The notes under the pieces: model-generated
Seen by the model: only the letters and a program-made list of their open reading frames with translations
Told to the model about the DNA's origin: nothing
Database searches by the model: none
Origin: CBDBDZ01 sp965204215
GTDB taxonomy: Bacteria > Pseudomonadota > Gammaproteobacteria > Pseudomonadales > GM7GCV1
DNA length: 64,000 bases
Direction: 5' to 3'
Assembly (NCBI GenBank): GCA_965204215.1
Contig: CBDBDZ010000013.1
Span: 1,178,001 to 1,242,000, forward strand
Made by a program: the position numbers and the translations under genes
Shown: positions 9,075-17,699 of the stretch, piece by piece
Position numbering within the stretch: position 1 is the first letter of the stretch
How the letters are laid out: each line of letters begins with the position of its first letter

Positions 9075-9926
9075 TTATTCAACAACAGCAGCACTCCATT
9101 CGATAGGACCGCCGAGCATTGCGCGGTGCGAAACAGGTTGTTTGCCCGCTGTATTTTTTATTTGATAACGCTCACCTAATTCGGCACTGATATGAGCGTT
9201 GCCGCTAAGTTGTAATAATTCCGGGTCTTTGTATAGTGCATCAATAATGAAGCCTTGAAACTCTGGGAGTTCAGCCATTTCCTGAAAGCCCGTGTATTTT
9301 TCAGGCTCAGCTTGTATAACGCGTTGAGTTCTTTCTGTTAACAACATGCCCATCCACAGAGAGATCGCTGCGACATTGAAGGGGCGCAAATCATGTGCCA
9401 TATCCCATGTCATTTTATCAATGCCTGCCTTTTGGGCACCGTAGCAAGGGCCGTGCATATAGCAACGTGCGCCAAAAGATGAGGTATTGACGATTAGTCC
9501 ACGTTGTTGCCTGGTCATAATCGGAGCGGCGTGATAGCTTGCTAAATAGGCAGATTTTAAGCCAACATCCAGAATCTCAACCATATCTATCGACTTTTCC
9601 CAAAAACTTCCACTGGCGATGAGATCATCGTGAATAACAGTAGCATTGTTAACCAGAATATCAAGGCGTCCTTGTTCTAATTGAATTTTTTGAAATAGCG
9701 TTTCAATTTGTTCAGGGCTTGAATGGTCGCAAATAACACCAACGCCAGAACCATTGCGATTAATTTCGCCAACAGTTTGCCAAACGCTGCCAGGCAGTGG
9801 ATTGTCGCCATCTTTTGCCGTTCTTCCAGTGACATAAACGCAATATCCTGATTTCCCAAGAGCCAGCGCTATACCTTTGCCTGCACCACGACTAGCTCCT
9901 GTAACCAGGGCGACAGGTACTTTCAT
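9075..9926 (-). CDS. SDR family oxidoreductase, DHRS1-like
   Basis: The 283-residue short-chain dehydrogenase has the Rossmann cofactor motif TGASRGAGKGIA near residue 10, the NNA motif (LVNNATV) near 90, and a catalytic set at NTSSFGA and CYGAQKAGIDKM (Tyr-x-x-x-Lys present as YGAQK). The overall pattern resembles the DHRS1-type subfamily rather than fatty-acid FabG. Its ATG overlaps the stop codon of the upstream SDR by one base (TAATG), so the two are translated together. The substrate is not visible from sequence. Location next to propionyl-CoA genes suggests a branched or oxidised acyl or steroid-like substrate, which is only inference. Confidence 0.8.
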   Translation of the reverse strand: MKVPVALVTGASRGAGKGIALALGKSGYCVYVTGRTAKDGDNPLPGSVWQTVGEINRNGSGVGVICDHSSPEQIETLFQKIQLEQGRLDILVNNATVIHDDLIASGSFWEKSIDMVEILDVGLKSAYLASYHAAPIMTRQQRGLIVNTSSFGARCYMHGPCYGAQKAGIDKMTWDMAHDLRPFNVAAISLWMGMLLTERTQRVIQAEPEKYTGFQEMAELPEFQGFIIDALYKDPELLQLSGNAHISAELGERYQIKNTAGKQPVSHRAMLGGPIEWSAAVVE

Positions 9927-10690
9927 TAAACACCAATAGGAGGGGTAATTGACGAGCAGTTATCAATTAAAAAATGAGCACCGTTAACAAAGCGAGCTTC
10001 ATTAGTTGCCAGATACAATACCATAGCAGCAACCTCTTCAGGAAGCGCCATAACGGGCTTCAATGTTTCTATTTGTTCTGTGCTGGCTTCTCGTGTACCA
10101 AAGGTCACGTCAGTTACCATTGGCGTGATAACGCCATCGGGATGAATTGAATTGCAGCGAATATTATTTTGTTGCTGTTTGCAATGCATTGCAACTGAAC
10201 GTGTCAGTGACTCAACTGCGCCTTTACTGGCACTGTAGGCAATTGCGAAATTCATACCTTGTTTTGATGCCAGTGAAGACATATTGATAATAGAGCCACC
10301 CCCACTTTTTTCCATAGCAGGTAATACCGTCTTGCAGCCTAGAAAAGGCCCTTCGGCATTTACAGCGTGAATTTTACGCCATAACTCTAACGATGTATCA
10401 GCAATAGAGGCAAATTGAAGAATACCTGCATTGTTAACCAATATATGTACGCCGCCAAATGTCTTAACTGTGGTGTCCACAACTTGTTGCCATTGCTTTT
10501 CGTTTGTTACATCGTGCTGCATGTAAATAGCGTTATTACCAATGCCTTCAGCAACACTTTTAACCGTATTCAAATCGATGTCAGTTAACACGACTTTAGC
10601 ACCTTCTTCAGCTAAGCGGATAGCATCAGCTTTGCCCATACCGCTACCTGCGCCAGTAATAATGGCGACTTTGTCTTGTACCCTGTTCAT
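9926..10690 (-). CDS. SDR family NAD(P)-dependent oxidoreductase
   Basis: The 254-residue classical SDR has TGAGSGMGKADAIRLAEEG (cofactor loop), LTDID (acidic residue after beta-2, suggesting NAD preference), NNAGIL, INMSSLAS and the active-site YSASKGAV, with PDGV in place of the usual PG after beta-6. The length is normal. It resembles cyclopentanol/3-alpha-hydroxysteroid dehydrogenase-type enzymes, but the substrate cannot be assigned. It precedes the DHRS1-like gene in a two-gene leftward unit. The gap of about 50 bases to the downstream-lying small gene at 10738 suggests that one may be transcribed with it. Confidence 0.8.
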   Translation of the reverse strand: MNRVQDKVAIITGAGSGMGKADAIRLAEEGAKVVLTDIDLNTVKSVAEGIGNNAIYMQHDVTNEKQWQQVVDTTVKTFGGVHILVNNAGILQFASIADTSLELWRKIHAVNAEGPFLGCKTVLPAMEKSGGGSIINMSSLASKQGMNFAIAYSASKGAVESLTRSVAMHCKQQQNNIRCNSIHPDGVITPMVTDVTFGTREASTEQIETLKPVMALPEEVAAMVLYLATNEARFVNGAHFLIDNCSSITPPIGV

Positions 10691-10737
10691 AATAATTGAT
10701 AAGTAATGGTTAGCAGAACATATCGCTCCAGTTATGT

Positions 10738-11001
10738 TCAGGTAAACACTTTCCAGAGGATAGCCATCGTAAAAGCCAGATTAAAACCAAGCATCCAGCT
10801 ATGTAACTTTTGAGTGGCTTTAAGCTCGTAAATATCAGCTTTGGTTGCTAAATTTTCGGCGCTAAGCGCTTCAGCAGCTTGCCGTGCTTTATCTTCAGGT
10901 ACGCCTGCAACGCGGAACGCTTCGTAAACTTCAGAAATCATGGTAGTCATAAGCAGCATTTTTTCATAAACATCGTATTCTGTAAATCGGTTCCTTATCA
11001 A
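10738..11001 (-). CDS. DUF1640/CCDC90-like small coiled-coil membrane protein
   Basis: The 87-residue protein has the features I associate with bacterial DUF1640 proteins: an amphipathic start (ISEVYEAFRVAGVPEDKARQAAEAL), the LATKADIYELKAT motif, and a single C-terminal membrane helix (WMLGFNLAFTMAILWKVF). The family relates to eukaryotic CCDC90/MCUR1-type proteins, and its bacterial function is unknown. The first 17 residues (before MTTMISEV) are unlike the family, so initiation at an internal ATG is possible. The DNA immediately upstream of the start is a transplanted piece of comM, so the native promoter region of this gene has been replaced. Confidence 0.6.
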   Translation of the reverse strand: MIRNRFTEYDVYEKMLLMTTMISEVYEAFRVAGVPEDKARQAAEALSAENLATKADIYELKATQKLHSWMLGFNLAFTMAILWKVFT

Positions 11002-11009
11002 ACCTGACG

Positions 11010-11077
11010 AAAACTCAATGTTTCAGTCAAATGCTGTTGCTGGATTTGCTCACTCTCCTGCATGTCCGCCAGCGTCC
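11010..11077 (-). pseudogene. 68-bp transplanted copy of the comM 3' end
   Basis: These 68 bases are identical to 43848-43915, the last coding bases of comM (the LSFRKL terminus read on the minus strand). Identity ends abruptly on both sides. It is a fragment far from its parent, probably carried by an illegitimate or IS-mediated event. Confidence 0.8.
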
Positions 11078-11079
11078 GC

Positions 11080-11223
11080 GCCACCCTGATAATACCCGTC
11101 TTTATCTTGTAGCGTTTTATCCTTGTTATGAATCAGTTTTAAATGCGTTGCCTGTTGCGCTTTAAGACGCTCAACTTCTTCAACAAGTCGTTGATTTTAC
11201 TTCTGTAATTGCACAAAATTCAT
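11080..11223 (-). pseudogene. Decayed coiled-coil N-terminus resembling IS66 TnpC
   Basis: Read on the minus strand, an ATG at 11223 opens MNFVQLQK, then an in-frame TAA, then NQRLVEEVERLKAQQATH and LKLIHNKDKTLQDKD. The coiled-coil followed by a DK-rich stretch resembles the start of IS66-family transposases (TnpC). It breaks off where the comM fragment begins. The family assignment rests on about 40 residues and is tentative, but an IS66 TnpB-like fragment 500 bases away supports it. The stretch 11240-11489 holds nothing else I recognise. Confidence 0.35.
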
Positions 11224-11489
11224 CACGCAATTATAGCAAAACCAACCCTAAAAAGCGCCCTAAATCAACCCACTACCGATAAATAATTTAAAGCACTATG
11301 ACCTTGCATCCTGGTTACATCCAAACCTCGCAATAATCACTCCAATTGTTCAACAGACCACTCCAATACTTCCGATTCCAATGGTAGAAATATCAGGGCT
11401 TATAGCGATACTATAGATTTATTTGATAATTTTTAATTTTATATTTAATATCTGCATCGTGATTATGTTGACTTTTGCAAGTCGATTAA

Positions 11490-11730
11490 CCTAGATTCCG
11501 TAGTTGAACCTGGAATTTACAGTTATTTTCAGGAAATAATGCAAGGCATGGCTTGCAGGTAATGGTTGTAGCCCTTACCAAAAGCCATAACGCAGCAGTG
11601 TGAACTGAAAAGGGCTGTAAAGCCAGGTAGCGGTTTGTAATTCACTTATGAAGTGAATCGAAGAATAAGCGTTTATCAATAACATTCAAACTCTTAGAAG
11701 TGAAATTAGCGTTCAACTGCGGAATCTAGG
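11490..11730. repeat. MITE-like element with 20-bp terminal inverted repeats
   Basis: CCTAGATTCCGTAGTTGAAC at 11490-11509 is repeated in inverse orientation at 11711-11730 with one mismatch. The 241-base element has no coding potential and contains the internal palindrome ATTCACTTATGAAGTGAAT. The flanks ATTAA and TTTAA form an imperfect five-base target duplication. The ends resemble those of the element at 53019 (CCCAGATT), so the two may share a transposase family. Confidence 0.6.
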
Positions 11731-11745
11731 TTTAAGGGTCTGGTT

Positions 11746-11853
11746 TTGATTATTGAACAAGGGCTATCGCTTTTGCCGATAAGTGGTGCTGTGTTTGTAT
11801 TTTGTAATCGCAAACGCGACAAAATGAAAATCGTGTACCGGGACAAGACAATT
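11746..11853 (+). pseudogene. IS66-family TnpB (Orf2) fragment
   Basis: The frame reads LPISGAVFVFCNRKRDKM then KIVYRDKT. This is the diagnostic core of IS66 TnpB proteins (SG.LFVF.NRR.DK.KIL.WD). Both ends are missing, and after about residue 36 the homology stops where an oppositely oriented fragment begins. It is a dead remnant. Confidence 0.55.
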
Positions 11854-11942
11854 AGATGCCTTGCGCCAGTTTGTAACATTTTTGTCAGTTCGTCGCTAAA
11901 ACTTGTTGGATTTTCGAATAAATTTAAAGTATTGTTAGTCAT
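11850..11942 (-). pseudogene. IS256-family transposase N-terminal fragment
   Basis: From the ATG at 11942 the minus strand reads MTNNTLNLFENPTSFSDEL then TKMLQTGARHLI, which resembles the opening of IS256/mutator-type transposases (DxL.ELLR.GA..LL). Only about 31 residues remain before the frame runs into the IS66-like fragment. The assignment is tentative. Confidence 0.4.
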
Positions 11943-12025
11943 GGTGTATCTCGTTGTAGTGGTTAAAATTAATGTTTTTATCAAACATCATTTCAACAGG
12001 ATATGCAGCTTTTTTCAACTACTTA

Positions 12026-13534
12026 GTCAGTCCTGAAAAACATTTACCTATTTGATTATTATATATATTTTGTTACTATGTCAGTGTGATTTCGACCAGA
12101 TATGTTAAAATGGTCTCTTATTTTTGGTCGAATTCATTTAAGCAATGCTCCCTCAATCACCGGTAATATCTCCCCAAACTGGCTTTTTTGATATAGCCAG
12201 CCAACTCAATCCCAATCATATGCTACTGGCCTTGAGTCGTGAACTAGATTGGTCAAGTATCGAGTCATCGCTCAGCCCTTTATACAGTGCTAAAGGGCGC
12301 CGTGCTAAACCAATTCGACTTACTGAGTGGTCTGTTAATGTTAAAGCAACTGTACAATTTGAGTGATGATTCAGTCGTTGAACAGTGGCAAATGAATCCC
12401 TACTATCAAGTATTCTGTGGAGAGACGGTGTTTCAAACATTGCCTCCTTGTCATTCAACTGAGTTGGTTAAGTTTCGTCAACGTATTGGCGAAGAGGGCG
12501 TGAAGCAACTTTTTCATAGTAGCGTACTATTGCATGGACAGGCATCGGATGAAATCACGGTATTGGTTGATAGTAGGGTACAAGAAAAAGCGATTACTTA
12601 CCCAACCGATAGTAAGTTGGCAATCAAGATTATTAATCGGTTGAATAAGTTAGCTAAAGAAGAAGGAATTCAACAACGTCGAACCTTTGTCAAAGAAGTG
12701 AAAGAATTACGTTTATCTTGTCGTTATTTTCGTCATGTAAAACGACGTGCTAAAGCACGTAAAGCATTAAAACGTTTAAGAACTATAGCTGGTATTTTAC
12801 TGCGTGAATTACAACGAAAATTACCAGCAACAGTATTGGCGTTACAGACAGAATCGTTTGAATTGTATGAGCGTGTACTAATTCAACAACCTAAAGATAA
12901 AAACAAAGTGTACTCACTACATGAACCTGACATTTACTGTGTCGGCAAAGGCAAAGACCATAAGCCCTATGAGTATGGACGTAAAGCATCAATTGTAGCC
13001 ACACAGAAAAGTCAGGTCATTGTTGGCGTAGCCAGCCATGATGAAAATGAACATGACTCAAAGAATTTGAAAGCAGCTTTAGAATCTGCTCATGAGCATC
13101 GGCAAACAACAATAGAACTAGCTGTGCTTGACCGTGGTTATCGAGGTGCAAACAAGCATGTTGATGTTGAGGTGTTATTACCCAATAAAAAGCTGAAACG
13201 AGATACGCCGTATCAATCCCAAAAGAAGCGAATATTATGTCGGCAACGTGCAGCGATTGAACCTATTATTGGGCACCTCAAACACGATTATCGATTATCA
13301 AGGAACTGGCTTAAAGGCAGTGAGGGCGATTCAATCAATTTACTGATGGCTGCTTGCGCCTGGAATTTGAAAAAATGGATGATATTTTTCTTTGTCTATC
13401 AAAATGTTGATGTTAGCTATCCTGATAACGCACCAAAAGCTACTTTTATTTTCATTTTTGAAAACAATATCCTCATATTCAATACTCAATCACTATAATT
13501 GTAATCCTCAAATTGCTAATTTTTCAGTACCGAC
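12026..13534 (+). mobile_element. IS5-like insertion sequence, copy 1 (decayed)
   Basis: The ends GTCAGTCCTGAAAAA and TTTTTCAGTACCGAC form imperfect 15-base inverted repeats (13 of 15 matching), flanked on both sides by TA, the presumed target duplication. The sequence is nearly identical to the copy at 40005-41512 but one base longer. The extra base disables the transposase. Confidence 0.85.
12145..13498 (+). pseudogene. IS5-like transposase, frameshifted
   Basis: This is the counterpart of the intact 450-residue transposase at 40124. An extra C near 12321 (CTTACTGAGTGG against CTTATGAGTGG in the intact copy) shifts the frame after about 59 residues, splitting the product into a 73-residue N-terminal piece and a long downstream frame. 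Otherwise only a few substitutions separate the copies, so inactivation is recent or a sequencing artefact. It lies at the left of a cluster in which every transposase carries an indel. Confidence 0.85.
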
Positions 13535-13550
13535 TAGGTACTTTGACTAG

Positions 13551-15135
13551 CCCGCATATTTCATAAAAAAAAGTACGGTGCTTGTTTAATGCGTTATAAT
13601 TCAATGTGTTAAGTCAAAATTATAAGCCAAGCACCGATGACAGATTGTACCTCAACTTCTACTTACTTTTCACCTTTAAATCGCCGTCAAATCGAAACTC
13701 AATTTAGTGGTGGCGATATGACCAGCAATGCTGGTGTTTTATTGCTCAGAGAGCTTGATAAACACTTATGTCTAAGCAAGCAAGTGGCATCGGTATTTCC
13801 CGATACCCGGCACAGCAGTTATGTGAAACATTCACTGCAGAGTTTGATTCGTCAACGCTTGTATAGCTTATGCATGGGTTACGAAGACCTTAACGATCAC
13901 GAGACCTTGCGACACGATAAGGCATTACAAACGGCAACGGAAGCTGATCAAGTACTGGGAAGCCAGTCGACATTGTGTCGATTAGAACAATCATTTACTG
14001 CGCAATCAAACATTGCCATTCATGACGTATTGTTGAACCTATTTATTGATTCGTTTGATAGTGCCCCAGAGGAATTAATTCTCGACTTCGATGCCACTGA
14101 TGATCGCGTCCATGGTACGCAAGAAGGTCGCTCTTACAATGGTTATTATCGGCATTATTGTTTTTTACCCTTGTATGTATTCCTGCGGTGAACAACTGTT
14201 GGTCAGCTATCTTCGACCCAGTAATATCGATGGCGCGAAGCACAGTTGGGCGATTCTCAGTTTGTTGGTAAAACGGTTGCGTAAACAGTGGCCTAATGTC
14301 AGAATCATTATACGTGGCGATAGTGGGTTTTGTCGGCATCAAATGATGAATTGGTGTGAGCGTCATGATGTTGGTTACGTGCTGGGCATTGCAAAAAATA
14401 GCCGAATACTAGAGATGCTGTCACCCTGGATTGATGCGGTCAATGAACAATATGAACAATCTGGAAACCCCTTGCGCTGGTTTACTCATATCCAGTATGC
14501 AGCTCAATCATGGTCGCAGTCAACGCCGTGTCATCGCTAAAATTGAACATACTGGAAAAGGCATGAACCCGCGATTTGTGGTGACGAATTTATCGGGCGA
14601 ACATCAAGCTATTTATGAGGATCTCTATTGTGCTCGTGGCGAAATGGAAAACCATATTAAAGAACAGCAACTCGATATGTTTGCTGACCGAACGAGTTGT
14701 CATCACTGGTGGCCTAATCAATGGCGACTGTTGTTATCGTCACTGGCTTATGTGTTGATGGAGCGACTACGTCATCACTGCTTAAAAAGCACTGTTTTTG
14801 CCCAATTACAAGTAGGAACCATACGCCCTTAAATTACTCAAAGTGGCTGCCGTTATTTTATCCAATACCAAGCGTATACGCTTACTATTACCCAGCGCAT
14901 ATCCTTATCAAGATATCTTCGAGTTGGTTGTCGCCCGGCTTTAAACCTGGATAAGACTGTAAAAAGTGCTGCCCCGGCACGAGAACAAACAATGGGGGTA
15001 AGGGGGAGTTATGTCTGAAATTCGGGCAAAGAGCATATTAAGCTACGTATTCAACAAACTTAAACTAAATTAAAGCAGGATAATCCAACTTCACCTTAAA
15101 CTCAAAGTTATTTGTAGGTTTATGAAATATGCGGG
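13551..15135 (+). mobile_element. IS1380-family insertion sequence, copy A (decayed)
   Basis: The termini CCCGCATATTTCATAAA and TTTATGAAATATGCGGG are perfect 17-base inverted repeats, flanked by CTAG on both sides (13547-13550 and 15136-15139). The length is 1585 bases against 1580 for copies C and D. The excess equals the five single-base insertions I can count, four of them in the transposase. The 3' untranslated tail after the transposase stop is conserved in all four copies. Confidence 0.9.
13637..14954 (+). pseudogene. IS1380-family transposase with four +1 frameshifts
   Basis: The parent product is the 437-residue transposase found intact at 22202, 34270 and 59645. Here single-base insertions occur near 14180 (TTCCTGCGG for TTCTGCGG), 14518 (CGCAGTC for CGCGTC), 14826 (GCCCTT for GCCTT) and 14941 (GCTTTAAA for GCTTAAA). 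Residues 1-180 can still be read, then the frame is lost. All four changes are insertions, unlike random decay, so read or assembly error is a fair alternative. The gene cannot make an active enzyme as written. Confidence 0.88.
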
Positions 15136-15138
15136 CTA

Positions 15139-15246
15139 GGAATTGTCGATGAAGCGGGCGAAATTAACTGGCATAATTTTGAGCGAACTAGTGACTTTAT
15201 ACAGCGCGAGAAAGCCAAAGGCGTTGTTCCTGAATTTGAAGGATAA
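15139..15246 (+). pseudogene. C-terminal fragment of an unidentified island protein
   Basis: Immediately right of IS1380 copy A the frame reads GIVDEAGEINWHNFERTSDF and then IQREKAKGVVPEFEG before TAA. It looks like a genuine protein C-terminus cut by the insertion, but the bases left of the element do not continue the frame, so the rest is lost. I do not recognise the family. It lies 68 bases upstream of the start of the split 136-residue gene and was probably in the same operon. Confidence 0.4.
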
Positions 15247-15336
15247 AAGCTTATTTGAAGCCTGAAAAAATCTGATATTTTGACGGCGAGCCTTTTTTCT
15301 ATCACTATAAACGCATGGAAATTATCAATGGAACTA

Positions 15337-16451
15337 TTAACCCTGCATGAATATATCATAATTTTATGTTATAATACTAGTCATGAAACAAGTAGATTTA
15401 AGAACCCTTAGCCCCGAGTCTCGACTAGAATTGAAAAAAATTTGTCTTCGCCTTTACAAGAAGGGAGATCGTACAAAAAAAGCCATAGCCGAAGAGCTTG
15501 GTCTTCGCTATATCACGGTATCAGAATGGCTACGTGAATATAAAGCATCAGGCGAAAAGCTCACCAAAGAAAAACCACGAGGACGCCCATTGGGAGTGGG
15601 ACGGGACTTAACACCGGAGCAAGAAAAACATATTCAGAAGTTGATTATTGACAAGACACCAGACCAGTTAAAGCTGGATTTCGCACTGTGGTCAATCAAA
15701 GCAGTTCAACAATTGATTGATGATGAATTTTCAATTGATTTAGCCTATCGAACTGTCTGTCTTTACCTTAATCGTTGGGGTTTTACCCCCCAGCGTCCAG
15801 TCAAACGTAGTTATGAACAGCAACCTGCTCAAGTTCAACAGTGGCTTGATGAAGATTATCCTGCAATTCACCAACGCGCCCAGGATGAAGACGCAGAAAT
15901 TCACTGGGGTGATGAAACAGGTATTTCGAGTCAAGAGCATTATCCTCGCGGTTATGCTCCTAAAGGGCAAACACCAGTTTTAGTATTATCTCACGCTAAG
16001 CGTGAATGAGTTAACATGGTGTCAACCATTACTAATCAAGGAAAACTTCATTTTATGGTCTATGACGATAAGTTCACGGCTCAGGTCTTCATCAAATTTT
16101 TGAAACAATTAATAAAGCAATCATCTAAAAAGGTTTTTTTGATTGTTGATAACTTACGCGTACATCATGCTAAATTGGTTCAAGAATGGTTAGCAGGTAA
16201 TACTGAAAAAATTGAGGTCTTCTATCTGCCTAGCTATTCCCCTGAACTTAACCCCCGATGAGTATCTCAATTGTGATTTAAAGCGCTCAATGGGTGCTGA
16301 TAAACCGACTCGAAAGAAAGGGGATATTGCTAAAAATTAGATAAGCATATGAATCTGCTACAACAGCAACCCGAAAGAATTCAATCTTATTTCAAGCATC
16401 AGAAAATTAAATATGCAGCTTAATAATTTCGAATATTTAATGCAGAGTTAA
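15337..16451 (+). mobile_element. IS630-family insertion sequence, copy 1 (decayed)
   Basis: The ends TTAACCCTGCATGAATAT and (inverse) TTAACTCTGCATTAAATAT bound a 1115-base element flanked by TA on both sides, the standard IS630 target. It sits inside codon 7 of the 136-residue gene. Copies 2 and 3 have the same length and ends. Confidence 0.9.
15383..16423 (+). pseudogene. IS630-family transposase with nonsense and frameshift mutations
   Basis: The parent product is the 346-residue enzyme intact at 17728-18768 (minus strand). Here CGA has become TGA near 16007 (after SHAKRE), an extra C lies in CCCCC near 16253, and one A is missing from the A-run near 16333. The first 208 residues, including the helix-turn-helix region and the first catalytic Asp (GDETGI), remain readable. 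Three independent lesions make it a dead copy. Confidence 0.88.
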
Positions 16452-17699
16452 TAACCAAGATAAAAACTGCCTAGAAGCGGCGAAGATAATCATGGCACAT
16501 TATCCATTTGACCGTATCGCCACACAGGAGGAGATAGATTGGGCGTTGGCATGGTTACGGAGCGTCGAACCGTCTAACTCTGAATATGCACACTCCAAAT
16601 CTGCGGCGCGAGATATGATTGCGTTGAAAGTTGCTTCGCCCAATAGCTACGAACCCAATGACCCGAAACGACTCAAGAAAATATCAGCTTTTATATGGGC
16701 AAGAGTCGGGCAACAGCCTAATTTTGGAGAGTTACTGGATTATCTTAAGACAGACGACGCGAAAATAAAAAGCCATACGGCGAAAGCATTGAAGAAGCGG
16801 AAGTTAGCGCGAAAGCGAGGTAGGGTTGGGAGAAAACGTTAAAAATGTAAACATCATTGAAAAAATGAATCTACTCTACACATCAGTACTGTCACTATCC
16901 ATGCCGCTGAATATAGCAAAATCGAAAGAGACAATCAATCAGATGTCTAGGTTCAGTACATGTGAGACAAAAGCATAAACATCAAGCAGCCTGTGTAATT
17001 TTCAGATAATACTCCATTGGAGTATCTAATCCAACCTTTTCGTGTGGTCTATAAGTGTTATAGTAACTTTCATAATCATCTAAGGCTTGATTCATCAATC
17101 TAACACTTAAACTCCCTTCATAAAAGGGATAAAACTCATAACGTGTTGTACCATTAGCCCGTTCAACACAGCCGTTTAAATCAGGACGCTTAGGTGGTAA
17201 TACCCAAAGTTTGATACCGAGTTCACGACAGTATTCTTCAAATTCAGCCATAAATTCGCTACCACCATCCACTTGTATGGACTCAATAGTGAATGGGGCT
17301 TGTTGTTTTAAATACATGAGAAAGCGCTTAGCATTATGACTGGTTGCGGTACTGTAACAACGTAAGAATGTCATACCTGTTATCGGGCAGGTAGCTTTGA
17401 ATTCTTTGACATTAAAGCCTTCGGTAAAACTAATACTCATATGGTCAATTTGAATCATCTGACCTACCTTCTTGGCTTTCATACCATATTGCCAACGTCT
17501 AGCGTGATAACTAAATTGTCGTTTCTTTTTAGGCTTCATACGCCCGCCATAATAAAACGATACAGGCAATATCTTACCGTTTTTAATAAATTTACTGATA
17601 ATCCTACCGACGCTACTTTCACTAATCGTTTGCTGATGGTCACGAACCATTATTTTCCATATTTTACGCTTACCCCAACAACGGTAACGCTGCCTAATA

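Larger units (their letters stand above)
15315..16842 (+). pseudogene. 136-residue unknown basic protein split by IS630 at codon 7
   Basis: Removing IS630 copy 1 and one TA restores ATG at 15315 in frame with the long downstream frame: MEIINGTNQDKNCLEAAKII, then MAHYPFDRIATQEEIDWALA and onwards to GRVGRKR. The arithmetic is exact (1528 minus 1117 gives 137 codons). The downstream 116 residues can still be translated from the ATG at 16492, so a shortened product is possible. The protein has a helical centre and a strongly basic tail (ALKKRKLARKRGRVGRKR), suggesting nucleic-acid binding. I do not recognise the family. A radC remnant follows it. Confidence 0.6.

Noticed and set aside
12145..13498. 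Programmed frameshift in the IS5-like transposase
   Set aside because: The intact copy at 40124 is a single frame, and the extra C is not in a slippery sequence, so it is a lesion rather than a recoding site.
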